The notes under the pieces were generated by a model, which made no database searches, was not told where the DNA came from, and saw only the letters and a list, made by a program, of their open reading frames with translations. A stretch of DNA of 64,000 nt from Sphingobacterium zeae (GTDB lineage Bacteria > Bacteroidota > Bacteroidia > Sphingobacteriales > Sphingobacteriaceae), in contig NZ_JAUTBA010000001.1 of assembly GCF_030818895.1 (NCBI RefSeq), forward strand, positions 186,001 to 250,000. The letters are read 5' to 3'. A program made the position numbers and the translations under genes. Below are positions 17,394 to 27,173 of this stretch, in pieces (positions within the stretch are counted from its first letter, which is position 1; every line of letters begins with the position of its first letter).

Positions 17394-18926
17394 TTAACGT
17401 TTCTTGATCATGCCGCGATCTGGTCGGATATTGACCTCTCCTCCTTTGAGGGTACGATATCCTTTGCGACTTACAGCGTTAATGGAAGCTTTGGTCGTGA
17501 TACCTGGCGCAGCATCGTTCAATGCTGTCGCAAGCATGGTCTCTTTTTTATTCCCCACATCAGCAAATACATAATCTTCTATATTACGTTTATCGGGAAC
17601 AAGTCCATCCCAATAGTCAGAAAAACCAGCAGAATTTTTCAATAGAAAGGAAACTGGCCAGAAAGAAACTTTGTTTTGGACGACCTGCTCAAAGAAACCT
17701 ACCGGTTTGCCGTAAGTACGCGTACCGGAGGCTATGATCTGTACTTGCATATATGGTTTCAGTACATTGATCAGCATTTCGGCAGCAGATGCTGTACTTT
17801 CGCTCACCAGGAAGTAGACTTTATTGAGGCTTAAATTGCTCTTGCCTTCAAACTTGGTATCCTGAAACATATTATTGATACTTGGCGTGGATTTGATGTA
17901 ATTGTTTACTTCATAGGTAAGCATCAATTTGCCCTTGGTAGTTGCACCACCGATTTTATCAGCAATATAGGCAGAAGCATCGACATAACCGCCGCCATTA
18001 TAGCGCAGATCAACGATCAGGCTTTTAATCTGCTTATCCTGAAACTTGGTAAAGACAGCATCAATCGCCGACTTGTTCGCTATCCCTTCGCTACTTGATC
18101 CCGAAGCGGCCGGGTCTTCTATTTGTTCAAAGGAAGACAGGGCAAGATAGCCCACATTGTTTCCGGTTGACTCATAGATAGTATCTTTATAAATCGGATT
18201 AATGGTATAACCATTTGCATAGCTCATTAACGTTGAAAAAGTACTTCCATCCTGATGTTTTACCTGAAGAGTGAGCGTAGGGGCATCCAGGGCAGCATTT
18301 AATTTGTTCATCATTTTATCCCGTGCACTTGCATCATTGATGGTACAACCAGCATCTGTGCACGTTACAGCCACAGAATAATCGGCATCTCCATTGACGG
18401 CTGTGATAAAATCGGATCGCTTGAAGCCTGCCTTTTGTGCCGGAGATCCACCTTCCACAAAATAAATAATCGGAAAGGCTTTCTTTCCATCGTCGGTACC
18501 CAATTGAACATATATCCCATACCCGTCGTTGGTATCCATCTTGAGCCTTCCAGTAGCTGCAGTTGCCGTGTTGTAACCATCGAGCCCCACGATATACGAA
18601 AACCGGTCGAACACACCGCCTGAATAGGCTGCATGCGCTGGAGTCAGTCGCTTGAGTGCGGCAAGCACTGCATCGGCAGAACTGTATTGATCGGTAAACT
18701 TGGAAGGATCGGCTTTATAGTCAGGAATGGATGTCTCCCAAAGGGAATATAATTTATAATACTTGTAAATATCATCCTTAATTAGCTGCGCTTCGGTACG
18801 CTCGGTCACAACGGGCTCGGGTTCTGGCTCAGGTTTAGGGTTATCCTTTTTACAGGAAACGACAACCAGCCCTGTCAGCGCTATACCAACAAACTTTCCT
18901 GCTCGGATTAAAGTCTTTAATTTCAT
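17394..18926 (-). CDS. S41 family peptidase lipoprotein (C-terminal-processing type)
   Basis: 510 residues. The lipoprotein signal ends VVVSC (Cys25) and is followed by a Pro/Glu-rich linker. A PDZ-like segment (IIYFVEGGSPAQKAGFKRSDFI) lies near residues 150-185. The peptidase core has SLIVDLRYNGGG and FLVSESTASAAEML, where the Ser of S-T-A-S-A-A-E is the expected nucleophile. Bacteroidota encode many such outer-membrane-anchored proteases of unknown substrate. The protein differs from the Prc-type enzyme at 28476-30602 in domain order and size. It is transcribed alone, with terminators on both sides. Confidence 0.88.
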   Translation of the reverse strand: MKLKTLIRAGKFVGIALTGLVVVSCKKDNPKPEPEPEPVVTERTEAQLIKDDIYKYYKLYSLWETSIPDYKADPSKFTDQYSSADAVLAALKRLTPAHAAYSGGVFDRFSYIVGLDGYNTATAATGRLKMDTNDGYGIYVQLGTDDGKKAFPIIYFVEGGSPAQKAGFKRSDFITAVNGDADYSVAVTCTDAGCTINDASARDKMMNKLNAALDAPTLTLQVKHQDGSTFSTLMSYANGYTINPIYKDTIYESTGNNVGYLALSSFEQIEDPAASGSSSEGIANKSAIDAVFTKFQDKQIKSLIVDLRYNGGGYVDASAYIADKIGGATTKGKLMLTYEVNNYIKSTPSINNMFQDTKFEGKSNLSLNKVYFLVSESTASAAEMLINVLKPYMQVQIIASGTRTYGKPVGFFEQVVQNKVSFWPVSFLLKNSAGFSDYWDGLVPDKRNIEDYVFADVGNKKETMLATALNDAAPGITTKASINAVSRKGYRTLKGGEVNIRPDRGMIKKR

Positions 18927-18976
18927 AGTTGAAACATTTGTAAAACAAACATAAAAAATTTAATCCTATCTGCAAT

Positions 18977-19015
18977 AAAAAAAACACGCTAGCCTTGGGG
19001 AGTGCCAGCGTGTTT
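18977..19015 (-). terminator. Intrinsic terminator of the DUF4374/TonB transcript
   Basis: A 9-bp stem (18982-18990 with 19007-19015) with a run of A on the plus strand at 18977-18984, which is the U tract for minus-strand transcription. It lies 66 nt after the DUF4374 gene's stop. Confidence 0.75.
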
Positions 19016-19080
19016 ACTACCTATTGAAAAACGTTATAATAACAATCTATCATAGGGAAAGGTTTTAAAAAGTTTGTACT

Positions 19081-20289
19081 TTATTTCAATTTATTGATGT
19101 GATAGACCTGCGTAACTCCAGGATCAATTTCAGCACCTTTTTTAACGCTATTGTTCTTAATGTTATATTCGTAGATAAACCACTTTGATGCGGGCGTTTT
19201 CACTGCGGTATAGAGATTGCCGTCTTGAATCAAATTAATGGTAGTCGTAGGGTCGCCACCTGTCATCTCGGCTAAGTTGGCGACGATTCTCTTATTGGCA
19301 ACATCGATAACATAGGGCCTGATATACGCTTTACCATCACCCAACCAGGCGAGATCACCACCTTTTACGGCATAATCTTTCAGATCGTATAAGTAGCTTT
19401 TGTCAAATTCCGTCTGTCCATTATTGACGCGCAAGATCGCAAAAGTACCATCTGTTTTACCACGCGTCAAAAGGTAAAGATTGTTGTTATCATCAAGGAA
19501 AGAATAGTTTTCTCGCTGCCAGTGACCAGCTACGTAGCTCGCTCTGTCGTCGCTCATGATATGACCATTGGCCATACTTGGGTAATCACAGATATAGGCA
19601 TAAGCTTTTTTGTTGACAGGTTTATAATCGGAATCGTAGTAGAAAAATCCAAAATAGGCCTTGCCTCCAGCAACGCGCATACTGGTCACATTGAGGATCG
19701 TCGGATCGACCGTTCCATCTTTCTTATATACGGTGTAATCCAACATCGGGATCTGCGCTTTTAAAGTCTTATTCAGCGTCATATCCTTTGTGTTCATAAA
19801 GTAAATATCTTTTTCAAATATTTTTTTCTCTAGGTTGGCATCACTGGCTCCTGTACTTGTAAAGACAATTTCGTCGTTTGTGCTAAACTGGCTGGCAACT
19901 TTTCCAAGGTAAAAATCACTTGGAAACGCATAATTATCTACTTCTTTGAATAAAAGCCCTTGAGGGGTTTGTACCAATTGGTGCTTACTGAAACGTGTAC
20001 CATCGTTGGACAGGTAATAATAACCATTAAAGATGTACGCGTAACCGGCATAGCGAGCTTGAGGTAAGTTGCCGGTAATGTCTACGCCCTTATTGTTGGC
20101 TGGCGATAACAAGGTATCCTTCATGATCTCATCCGTCGTTAAAAGATAGGAGCCATTTGCCGTAGCAACCCATACCGAATATTCTGTCGGTTCGGGCGTT
20201 GTTACCTCAGGCACATTTGGACTATCTTTACAGGAAGATAGCAGTAGTGCAGCGAATGCACAAAAACCAAATAATCTATTTTTTTTCAT
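19081..20289 (-). CDS. DUF4374 lipoprotein of an iron/siderophore uptake locus
   Basis: 402 residues with a lipoprotein signal (LLLSSC, Cys20) and then a beta-rich body with repeated blade-like segments (SVWVATANGSYLLTT, YAYIFNGYYYLSNDG, KAYIRPYVIDVANKRI), suggesting a beta-propeller. It matches DUF4374 proteins, which are regularly encoded with TonB receptors and PepSY proteins for ferric-siderophore uptake. It follows the receptor gene by 23 nt and ends in a terminator, so it is the second gene of that operon. A surface or periplasmic ligand-binding role is inferred from context. Confidence 0.82.
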   Translation of the reverse strand: MKKNRLFGFCAFAALLLSSCKDSPNVPEVTTPEPTEYSVWVATANGSYLLTTDEIMKDTLLSPANNKGVDITGNLPQARYAGYAYIFNGYYYLSNDGTRFSKHQLVQTPQGLLFKEVDNYAFPSDFYLGKVASQFSTNDEIVFTSTGASDANLEKKIFEKDIYFMNTKDMTLNKTLKAQIPMLDYTVYKKDGTVDPTILNVTSMRVAGGKAYFGFFYYDSDYKPVNKKAYAYICDYPSMANGHIMSDDRASYVAGHWQRENYSFLDDNNNLYLLTRGKTDGTFAILRVNNGQTEFDKSYLYDLKDYAVKGGDLAWLGDGKAYIRPYVIDVANKRIVANLAEMTGGDPTTTINLIQDGNLYTAVKTPASKWFIYEYNIKNNSVKKGAEIDPGVTQVYHINKLK

Positions 20290-20312
20290 GATTATAAATG
20301 TTATTTTATTAA

Positions 20313-22721
20313 TTATAGGATTGAAACTCTAAATTTTACATAAAATGCGCGCCCCGGTTTTTGAAGACGAAAGTTGTCGTAAGCGCGTTCGTCAAAGATA
20401 TTACGCGCCTCACCCGAGAGATTATAGCGGTTGCGGTTCCAGGAATAGCTAAGCAGCAAACTGTGTACGAGTTGTGTGGGAATATAATTCTTGGAAGCCA
20501 GCGAGCCCAAATGGCTGTCGCTTAGGTAAAACCATTTGGTATACTGTGTCGTCCAGTTGATCTGTGTACGGCTGCCTTTACTGAACCAATCGTTTTGTGC
20601 AAAACTTAAATCCAAATTTCCATAGACCCATGGCCGGTTTGGGATCTGGTACCCATAAGTCGCGCTCACTTGTTGATTATTTTCATTGGTGTATTTCTGA
20701 TTATCGATGGCTCGGTCATAACTACCATTGAAGGCGACAGTAATAACATCTTTATACCCGTAGCGTGCTTCGAAACTTCCGCCGTAGATCTTTACACCCG
20801 GAATGTTGTAGTACTGAAATTTGTCCTGTCCATTGTCTGTTACAATGCGTGTATTTTGATAGTCTTTTGCCAAGCGATAAAAACCGGAAAGATCTATATT
20901 GATAAAATGGTTTTGGTCAAAAAAGGTATTGTAGTAAAAACCGCCATTGAGATTATCGCTATTCTCGGGCTTTAAATCCCAATTGGAAAGAATATTAAAA
21001 TTATTACCATATATTGCTGTCATCTCAGGCAATTTATAGGCTCTTTCTGCAGAGAACTTTACGCCACCATCTTTGAATATCCGATAACGGGCAGCGATAC
21101 TATAGCCCGTATTGCCCAAATAGTTTGTTTGTGTCACGATGTCACCACTCAAATACTGATTATTATCGTCGTATTTTCGTTCGTCAATCTTTTGGTAGGT
21201 ATCAATACCGTAGTATTTAAAGGCAAGGTTGGCAACCAGTCGTTTGTCAAACCATTGACTTTGCCAGGCTAGACCCGCAATATGTTTAATCATATTCTTT
21301 GGTAATCCCGAAGTATTGTGATTTAAGATTTTATCATAGGTTTGACGGTCATTGGTACTGATATTATAATTCAGGTTTAAGCTCTGCGTGCGGCTCTCGT
21401 CAAAATCGTAGTTCAAGTTTATTCTTCCAAGTAAACTACTGGTATTATCTCTTATATATTTCTCTCGGTTAGGGGTATTTCCAGTGGAATTGGCGATTGG
21501 ACGGCCACCCCACTCATAGTTATATGTTGCCGTATCCCTATTCCGGGTGACGTCATAACCATAGTTGGCATACATATCAGCATAAAGGCGGTGTATTAGA
21601 AAGTTTTGCTTTTTGTAGCTAATGGTCGGCATAATGTAAGCCGATTCGGTCCAGTTGCCACCAAAAGGTTTGTTGATTGTGGCGCCGAGTTGATTTTGCT
21701 TATTGTTACCTGAATACGTCAGTCCTACGAAAAACTGATCGGCCCAGCTTTTATCCCGCAGCCCCACCTCAATCTGACCCATGCTTGAATAATAACGGTC
21801 ATGAAATCGTCTTGCTTCGTCAATAGTGACAAATTTATTATCGATTACTTTTTGAATAAGAATTCCATACTTCTCCTCCGTATACATCTTGTAATCGTTG
21901 TCGGAATAATTATAGAAAGCATTGGTACGAATCGACAGCTTACTTTTGGGATTGGTGTACATCCCTACTAATGATGCTTGATGTGTATTGAAGGATCCAT
22001 AACTATAACTCAGATCAAGAAAGTGCCTATTGCGTTGTTTAGTAATGATGTTGACGGCACCACCAAGAGCATCTGATCCCAAAAATGCCGGAACTACCCC
22101 CTTATAAATCTCCACCCGGTCCACCAGATTGACAGGGATATTATTCAACGACATAGCTGGCCCAAAATCATCCATCGGAACACCGTCTATATAAATTTTT
22201 GCAGCCAACCCGTTAATGCGAAAAACAAAATTGGATCCCAGTCCGCCGTCTTCACGGATGGTGACACCGGGCGCAGTACGTAAAATCTGATTGACATTGG
22301 CTGTTTGATTGGCATATCGGTTCATATCAATCACACTGACATTAAACCCGGATCTTTTTATTTCGTTAACTCGGCGTTGGTTTTCGGTCTGCCCCCTAAC
22401 ATTGGCCGTTTCAAGAACACGTTCATCTCTCTTGAGCTGAATATCTTTGTAATTCTCATTGCCTTTTAAAAGTGCGCTCTGTGCAATGTACCCGATAGAA
22501 GTTACTTCTAGCTTATAGGGTGGTTTAGCGTCTACACGCAACTTATAAAACCCATCCAAATCAGTAGAGGTTCGGTTTTCTGTGCCCAGTATACTAACGG
22601 TAGCACCTTCAATTCCTTTTCCAAACAAATCTTTTACATAACCTGTAAGGATGCGCTGTGCTTGGACTGAGTTCGTAAAAACTAATAAAAATATAAAAAC
22701 GATGTAGGAAGACTTAAACAT
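20313..22721 (-). CDS. TonB-dependent receptor, probably ferric-siderophore type
   Basis: 802 residues. A signal peptide (to about residue 21) is followed by a carboxypeptidase-regulatory-like domain (GYVKDLFGKGIEGATVSILG, about 26-100). A plug domain comes next (VNQILRTAPGVTIREDGGLG, VDRVEIYKGVVPAFLGSDALGGAVNIIT, about 130-230), then a 22-strand-type barrel ending AFYVKFRVSIL with the terminal aromatic-rich strand. The neighbouring DUF4374 gene, the divergent PepSY operon and a Fur-like promoter site all point to iron-chelate uptake rather than glycan uptake; there is no SusD partner. Confidence 0.9.
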   Translation of the reverse strand: MFKSSYIVFIFLLVFTNSVQAQRILTGYVKDLFGKGIEGATVSILGTENRTSTDLDGFYKLRVDAKPPYKLEVTSIGYIAQSALLKGNENYKDIQLKRDERVLETANVRGQTENQRRVNEIKRSGFNVSVIDMNRYANQTANVNQILRTAPGVTIREDGGLGSNFVFRINGLAAKIYIDGVPMDDFGPAMSLNNIPVNLVDRVEIYKGVVPAFLGSDALGGAVNIITKQRNRHFLDLSYSYGSFNTHQASLVGMYTNPKSKLSIRTNAFYNYSDNDYKMYTEEKYGILIQKVIDNKFVTIDEARRFHDRYYSSMGQIEVGLRDKSWADQFFVGLTYSGNNKQNQLGATINKPFGGNWTESAYIMPTISYKKQNFLIHRLYADMYANYGYDVTRNRDTATYNYEWGGRPIANSTGNTPNREKYIRDNTSSLLGRINLNYDFDESRTQSLNLNYNISTNDRQTYDKILNHNTSGLPKNMIKHIAGLAWQSQWFDKRLVANLAFKYYGIDTYQKIDERKYDDNNQYLSGDIVTQTNYLGNTGYSIAARYRIFKDGGVKFSAERAYKLPEMTAIYGNNFNILSNWDLKPENSDNLNGGFYYNTFFDQNHFINIDLSGFYRLAKDYQNTRIVTDNGQDKFQYYNIPGVKIYGGSFEARYGYKDVITVAFNGSYDRAIDNQKYTNENNQQVSATYGYQIPNRPWVYGNLDLSFAQNDWFSKGSRTQINWTTQYTKWFYLSDSHLGSLASKNYIPTQLVHSLLLSYSWNRNRYNLSGEARNIFDERAYDNFRLQKPGRAFYVKFRVSIL

Positions 22722-22832
22722 GTTCGTTTGGTAATAATTTCAGTTGTTTATCATGACGTTTAAATAGTCTATTCATTGAAAAATCTCGAAGCCATCTCGA
22801 TCATTAGAAGGAGACTATTTTCATCGCCGGCA

Positions 22833-22863
22833 CAAATATAGATTTATTTAGATTTATTACAAA
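22833..22863 (-). promoter_or_regulatory. Promoter with overlapping Fur-like site, TonB receptor operon
   Basis: On the minus strand there is TTTG (22863-22860), a 19-bp spacer and TATATTTG (22840-22833), a full match to the Bacteroidota sigma consensus. A 17-bp site (22847-22863, TTTAGATTTATTACAAA) covers the spacer and the -33 element. It matches 14 of 17 positions of the site at the divergent promoter. The start codon is about 110 nt downstream. Confidence 0.72.
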
Positions 22864-22975
22864 TAATAATTTCAATTAACCTCTATTTTTCACTTGAAAA
22901 CAAGTAAACTCATACTGAGATATATACACATATAAAAGAGTGGTGATTAATAAAGCGGATAAATTTTTAGACAAG

Positions 22976-23027
22976 TTGTAAGAATAAATATAATTGATAT
23001 ATTTGCATAGTTTAAAATGAATCTAAA
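22976..23027 (+). promoter_or_regulatory. Promoter with overlapping Fur-like site, PepSY operon
   Basis: TTG (22976-22978), a 19-bp spacer and TATATTTG (22998-23005) fit the Bacteroidota consensus. The imperfect dyad TTTAAAATGAATCTAAA (23011-23027) sits over the expected transcription start, where a bound repressor would block initiation. Its reverse complement shares 14 of 17 bases with the site at 22847-22863. Confidence 0.72.
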
Positions 23028-23065
23028 TAAAAGAAGTGATATTTAATCACTATAAATAGTCAACA

Positions 23066-23398
23066 ATGTATACGCTTTTACTCCTATTTATTTTCACCGG
23101 TAGCTTTTTTTGGTACTGTTCCTCGGCAAAGGTGCCTATCAAACCAGGTTCATCTTTCGTGATCGCTCTTATACAAAATAAGAGCCGTGCGAGGTTACTG
23201 GCCATGGCTGTGCTCGGTCTTTCATGGCTATGGACCATGTACTTGCAGGGTGCTCTTTCGGGAACATTGGCTTTTGGAGCCTATACCATGGGATTCTTTA
23301 GCTTGATTGTGCTTTTGTGGCCCTATCGGTATTTCCAATGGAAACAACTGACCGTTATCCTGCTTCTTTCTCTGTTTTTTGAACTTTTTGTGTTTTAA
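23066..23398 (+). CDS. Small membrane protein of the PepSY iron-uptake operon
   Basis: 110 residues with three or four hydrophobic helices and almost no soluble part. The conserved-looking segment PIKPGSSFVIALIQ and the size resemble DUF3325-type proteins that accompany PepSY membrane reductases in siderophore loci. First gene of a three-gene operon: 3 nt before the next gene, and downstream of the Fur-like promoter. Assignment to a named family is tentative. Confidence 0.65.
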   Translation: MYTLLLLFIFTGSFFWYCSSAKVPIKPGSSFVIALIQNKSRARLLAMAVLGLSWLWTMYLQGALSGTLAFGAYTMGFFSLIVLLWPYRYFQWKQLTVILLLSLFFELFVF

Positions 23399-23401
23399 GA
23401 C

Positions 23402-23677
23402 ATGCCTGCCAATAAAAAATATCTAAGCTCTCCTTTTCAACGTTTCCTCAAATTGACCGCGGGTTTCTTTGGGGGCTATTTTGTGATGCTATACTTCCAC
23501 CTTTGCTTAACAAAAATATGCGATAAAACAGACATTTTAATTACGGCTTACGTCACAGGTTTTATCGCCTGGGCAATATTATTGCTCGTTGCCTTTCTTG
23601 CAAAAAGTGGTTGGCTGATATGGGGCATATACCTGTTTCTGATCGCTGTATTCTATAGCATCTTTATGTACCTATAA
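23402..23677 (+). CDS. Small membrane protein, DUF3649-like, PepSY operon
   Basis: 91 residues with three hydrophobic segments: one after a basic N-terminus (PFQRFLKLTAGFFGGYFVMLYF) and two more at ITAYVTGFIAWAILLLVAFL and the C-terminus. The layout and position directly before a PepSY protein resemble DUF3649 proteins. It lies 3 nt after one gene and 10 nt before the next, so it is clearly co-transcribed. Confidence 0.65.
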   Translation: MPANKKYLSSPFQRFLKLTAGFFGGYFVMLYFHLCLTKICDKTDILITAYVTGFIAWAILLLVAFLAKSGWLIWGIYLFLIAVFYSIFMYL

Positions 23678-23687
23678 TATCCTTATC

Positions 23688-25514
23688 ATGAATTTAAGAC
23701 GTTATAATATCTACTTCAATACGCATACAATCTCTGGGATAATCATTTGTGCCATTTTGTATGTGATTTTTTTCGCGGGATCTTTTTCATTTTTTAAAAA
23801 TGAAATCAATGCCTGGCAAAAAAACGAGTCCGACAAAGGTGGAAGCTACCAAAATATGGTTTTTGATCATCTCCTAGATTCTATTGCACAGATTAAAGAA
23901 CTAAAAGGAAGAGATATTACCTTTTACATGCAGCACAACGGTCATGCGAGTTATGTCAATATCGGCGCATCGCAGGATACCCTGGTGGCCAATAAAGCGA
24001 AAGCGGTAGCGGCGCAAAAAGAATTGGCCGAAAAGAAACGACTCGCGACGGAAAATAAAGGTGCAGCGGTAAAAGATGCAAAGGCCAAAGATGAAAAAAA
24101 GAAAAGACGTGGCCGCGGCCGACGTGGGAACGAAGATTCGATGTATTTTTCCTATGACCTGGCTACTAAAAAATCGTCAGATTATAGCGATGGCTATACC
24201 ATGGGTGAATTTTTGTATCGCCTTCACTTCTTAGCGCCGCTCAACCAAATTGGGATCAATATTGGCAGACCCTTTGGCTACACCCTTGCTGGGCTGGTAT
24301 CGTTTATCTTCCTCTTTGCGCTGATCTCTGGTCTGATGCTCCATTGGGATAAAATCAAATCCAACTTCTTTGTCTTCCGGCCCGGCAACAAATGGAAAAC
24401 GGTATGGACAGATATGCATACGGCCCTGGGTGTGATCGGCTTTCCCTACCAGTTTATGTATGCCCTGACGGGAATCGTACTGATCGTAAACTCCGTATTG
24501 ATTATTCCGTTTAGCAAATATCTCTATGATGGAAAGGAGGATCAAGTATATGAAGCCCTTGGCTATAGCGACAATACACAATATACGTATTTGTATGAGC
24601 CGCTCAAGACAAGCTTCAACATGGGTAACTTCTTGGACAAGCTGGAAAGCAAATGGCCAAATAGCCATATGAACCGCATCTTTATCAAAAATTATGGAGA
24701 CAAAAGCATGCATGTCGTAGCGCTTTATGATGCCGATATCGATAAAAATTTTGCCGGTTCGGGGAAAATTATCTATCGGGTGGCCGATGATAAAATCCTC
24801 TTTGAAAAATCGGCGGCAGAAAATGGCTCTTATCTAGATTATATGAAGGGGTTTATTTACCGACTCCATTTAGCAGATTTTGGTGGCTATCCCGTCAAGA
24901 TTATCTATTTTGTATTGGGTATCATGGGCTGCTTTGTGATCATATCGGGTATTCTGATCTGGCTCGTCGCAAGGGATAAAAATAATATCCCCAAACGCAA
25001 ACGCATCTTTAATTTCTGGGCGGCCAATGTATTTATGGCGAGCTGCCTGACGATGTTTCCAATTACAGCAATGTGCTTTATTGCAGTCAAGCTGGCGACG
25101 AAAGTAGATCAATCGTTTATATTCCATGTTTACTTCTATAGCTGGCTGGCCCTGGCTGTTTTTTATGTGATCCGGCGCAACATCGCAAAAACAAACTTAG
25201 AAACACTCCTACTCGGCTCGATATTGTCTCTTGCAATCCCAATGGCGAATGGTGTAAAAACGGGGAACTGGATCTGGGAAACTTATCGCTCAGGAGCAAA
25301 CGATATTTTACTGGTGGATCTCCTCTGGTTGTCTTTGGGCATCATCGGCCTACTCATCTTTAAAAAGATGCTGCAAAACCAAAAAAAGGAAAATGCGAAT
25401 GGTAAAACGGACTCATCCGATGACAGCGTTGTTGGCCGTACGACTGGCACAGCCAGTCGCATGCCGCTTAAGAGCACATTTGCCCTAAAAAACAAACCTG
25501 CTACAAAATACTAA
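23688..25514 (+). CDS. PepSY-associated membrane protein (siderophore reductase-like)
   Basis: 608 residues. The N-terminal helix YNIYFNTHTISGIIICAILYVIFFAGSFSFF has the H-x-x-x-G pattern of PepSY_TM proteins. Two periplasmic PepSY-like segments flank further helices (HFLAPLNQIGINIGRPFGYTLAGLVSFIFLFALISGLMLHW, then MHTALGVIGFPYQFMYALTGI), and the last third has four or five more helices. Repeated His in helices suits haem or metal ligation, as in FoxB/FegB-type inner-membrane siderophore reductases. A basic, Lys/Ala/Arg-rich loop at about residues 100-147 is unusual. Last gene of the operon, followed by a hairpin. Confidence 0.85.
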   Translation: MNLRRYNIYFNTHTISGIIICAILYVIFFAGSFSFFKNEINAWQKNESDKGGSYQNMVFDHLLDSIAQIKELKGRDITFYMQHNGHASYVNIGASQDTLVANKAKAVAAQKELAEKKRLATENKGAAVKDAKAKDEKKKRRGRGRRGNEDSMYFSYDLATKKSSDYSDGYTMGEFLYRLHFLAPLNQIGINIGRPFGYTLAGLVSFIFLFALISGLMLHWDKIKSNFFVFRPGNKWKTVWTDMHTALGVIGFPYQFMYALTGIVLIVNSVLIIPFSKYLYDGKEDQVYEALGYSDNTQYTYLYEPLKTSFNMGNFLDKLESKWPNSHMNRIFIKNYGDKSMHVVALYDADIDKNFAGSGKIIYRVADDKILFEKSAAENGSYLDYMKGFIYRLHLADFGGYPVKIIYFVLGIMGCFVIISGILIWLVARDKNNIPKRKRIFNFWAANVFMASCLTMFPITAMCFIAVKLATKVDQSFIFHVYFYSWLALAVFYVIRRNIAKTNLETLLLGSILSLAIPMANGVKTGNWIWETYRSGANDILLVDLLWLSLGIIGLLIFKKMLQNQKKENANGKTDSSDDSVVGRTTGTASRMPLKSTFALKNKPATKY

Positions 25515-25533
25515 AGTTACGATGTTCATCGTT

Positions 25534-25563
25534 GCAAAGGCGAGCTTTATCACTCGCCTTTGC
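25534..25563. terminator. Hairpin between the PepSY gene and rarA
   Basis: A perfect 11-bp stem (25534-25544 with 25553-25563) with an 8-nt loop, located 20 nt after the PepSY gene. The T tract is short, so termination is likely but not certain. Confidence 0.55.
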
Positions 25564-25678
25564 TATAGTGTTGACGCTAATTTATGATTCTATTGACGCC
25601 AAATTTTTCCTATCGTCCGACAATTCTATTGATGAAATCTCGCACAGCGCCGCCCGTGTGTTTAAATCTGGGCCAGAA

Positions 25679-26959
25679 TCAATAGTTATATTTCTCCTTC
25701 CACTTGTCCCGTAAACTCTGCCTTAATTTCTCCTCCTGTGGATTTTTACCAGGTTCATATAATTTGACGCCGCTGATTTCTTTCGGAAGAAATTCCTGGA
25801 CAACAAAGTTTCCTGGATAGGCATGCGAATACTTGTATTCAGCGCCATAATTTAGGTTTTTCATCAACTTTGTTGGGGCATTACGGATAGCCAAGGGTAC
25901 GGACAGGTCGCCGGTTTGTTTCACCAAAGCCTGTGCCTTATTAATGGCCTCATAAGAAGCATTGCTTTTGACCGAGGTAGCCAGGTAGATCACCGTCTGC
26001 GAAAGAATAATACGCGATTCGGGCCATCCAATCACGTTAACCGCCTGAAAACAGTTGTTGGCCAACAATAAGGCATTCGGGTTGGCATTACCAATATCCT
26101 CCGAGGCCAAAATCAACAGCCGCCGTGCAATAAAGGATGGATCTTCGCCGCCTTCAATCATCCGCGCTAACCAATATACCGCTGCATTTGGGTCCGAACC
26201 ACGGATGGATTTGATAAAGGCGGATATAATATCGTAATGCTGCTCTCCTGCTTTGTCATAAATCGCCATATTCTGCTGTACCTGTTTCAGTACAAAGGCA
26301 TTTGTGATCGGCTCTCGGTGTAGTATGGCCGCATTGACAACCAGCTCCAGCACATTTAATAATTTACGTGCATCGCCACCGGACAGCCGCAAGAGTGCCT
26401 CATACTCCTCAACAACGATCGTCTGTTTCTGCAGGTATTCATCCTCATGCAATGCTTTCTCGATCAGACCAATGAGATCTTGCTCGGAAAGATGCTCCAA
26501 TACATACACTTGACACCGCGAGAGCAAGGCTGAAATAACCTCGAACGATGGATTTTCAGTGGTGGCACCAATAAGTGTCACCAATCCGCGCTCAACTGCT
26601 CCTAACAGGGAGTCCTGCTGTGATTTGGAGAAACGGTGAATCTCGTCGATAAATAAAATTGGCTGGTCTTGGTTGAAGTTCATCAGCCTTTCGGCCTTTT
26701 CGATCACTTCACGAATATCCTTCACCCCTGCCTGAATTGCACTTAATGAAAAGAAAGGTCGATCCAGTTCTTTGGCGATCAGCAAGGCTAAACTTGTTTT
26801 ACCCACCCCCGGTGGTCCCCAAAGAATCATGGAAGGAATATTCTTTTGCTGGATTGCATGATAAAGCACTGCGTCGGGACCGACAATATGCTGCTGCCCT
26901 ACATAAGCGCTCAATTGCCGCGGTCTAAGTCGTTCTGCTAATGGAATTCGTGTCGCCAT
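25679..26959 (-). CDS. rarA: Replication-associated recombination ATPase RarA (MgsA)
   Basis: 426 residues of the clamp-loader AAA+ family. Walker A is GPPGVGKT (48-55), Walker B ILFIDEIHRFSKSQQDSLL, and sensor 1 TLIGATTENPSF. The C-terminal part has the RarA-specific helical tetramer domain (HYDIISAFIKSIRGSDPNAAVYWLARMIEGGEDP, RRLLILASEDIGNANP). It acts at stalled replication forks with SSB. Full length for the family. Monocistronic, facing the PepSY operon. Confidence 0.96.
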   Translation of the reverse strand: MATRIPLAERLRPRQLSAYVGQQHIVGPDAVLYHAIQQKNIPSMILWGPPGVGKTSLALLIAKELDRPFFSLSAIQAGVKDIREVIEKAERLMNFNQDQPILFIDEIHRFSKSQQDSLLGAVERGLVTLIGATTENPSFEVISALLSRCQVYVLEHLSEQDLIGLIEKALHEDEYLQKQTIVVEEYEALLRLSGGDARKLLNVLELVVNAAILHREPITNAFVLKQVQQNMAIYDKAGEQHYDIISAFIKSIRGSDPNAAVYWLARMIEGGEDPSFIARRLLILASEDIGNANPNALLLANNCFQAVNVIGWPESRIILSQTVIYLATSVKSNASYEAINKAQALVKQTGDLSVPLAIRNAPTKLMKNLNYGAEYKYSHAYPGNFVVQEFLPKEISGVKLYEPGKNPQEEKLRQSLRDKWKEKYNY

Positions 26960-27173
26960 AGTACAAAGTTATAAATTAAAAATAGCACAGGGACTAAATA
27001 TTTTAGTTTAACGCTTTAACATTTTTTCACACAATTTTTCGTCATATTTGCTCTATTATTTATGTAAATTGCTTTTCACAGCGCATGAGCAGTATTGAAA
27101 GTTGTGCAAAAACAACGCTGAATTGCTCCGATAGTGAAGTTTATAGTAAGCATTAATTGTGATGTAATCATCA

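Noticed and set aside
25532..25714. 60-codon plus-strand ORF between the PepSY gene and rarA
   Set aside because: It runs through the terminator hairpin, overlaps the end of rarA and has no recognisable features.
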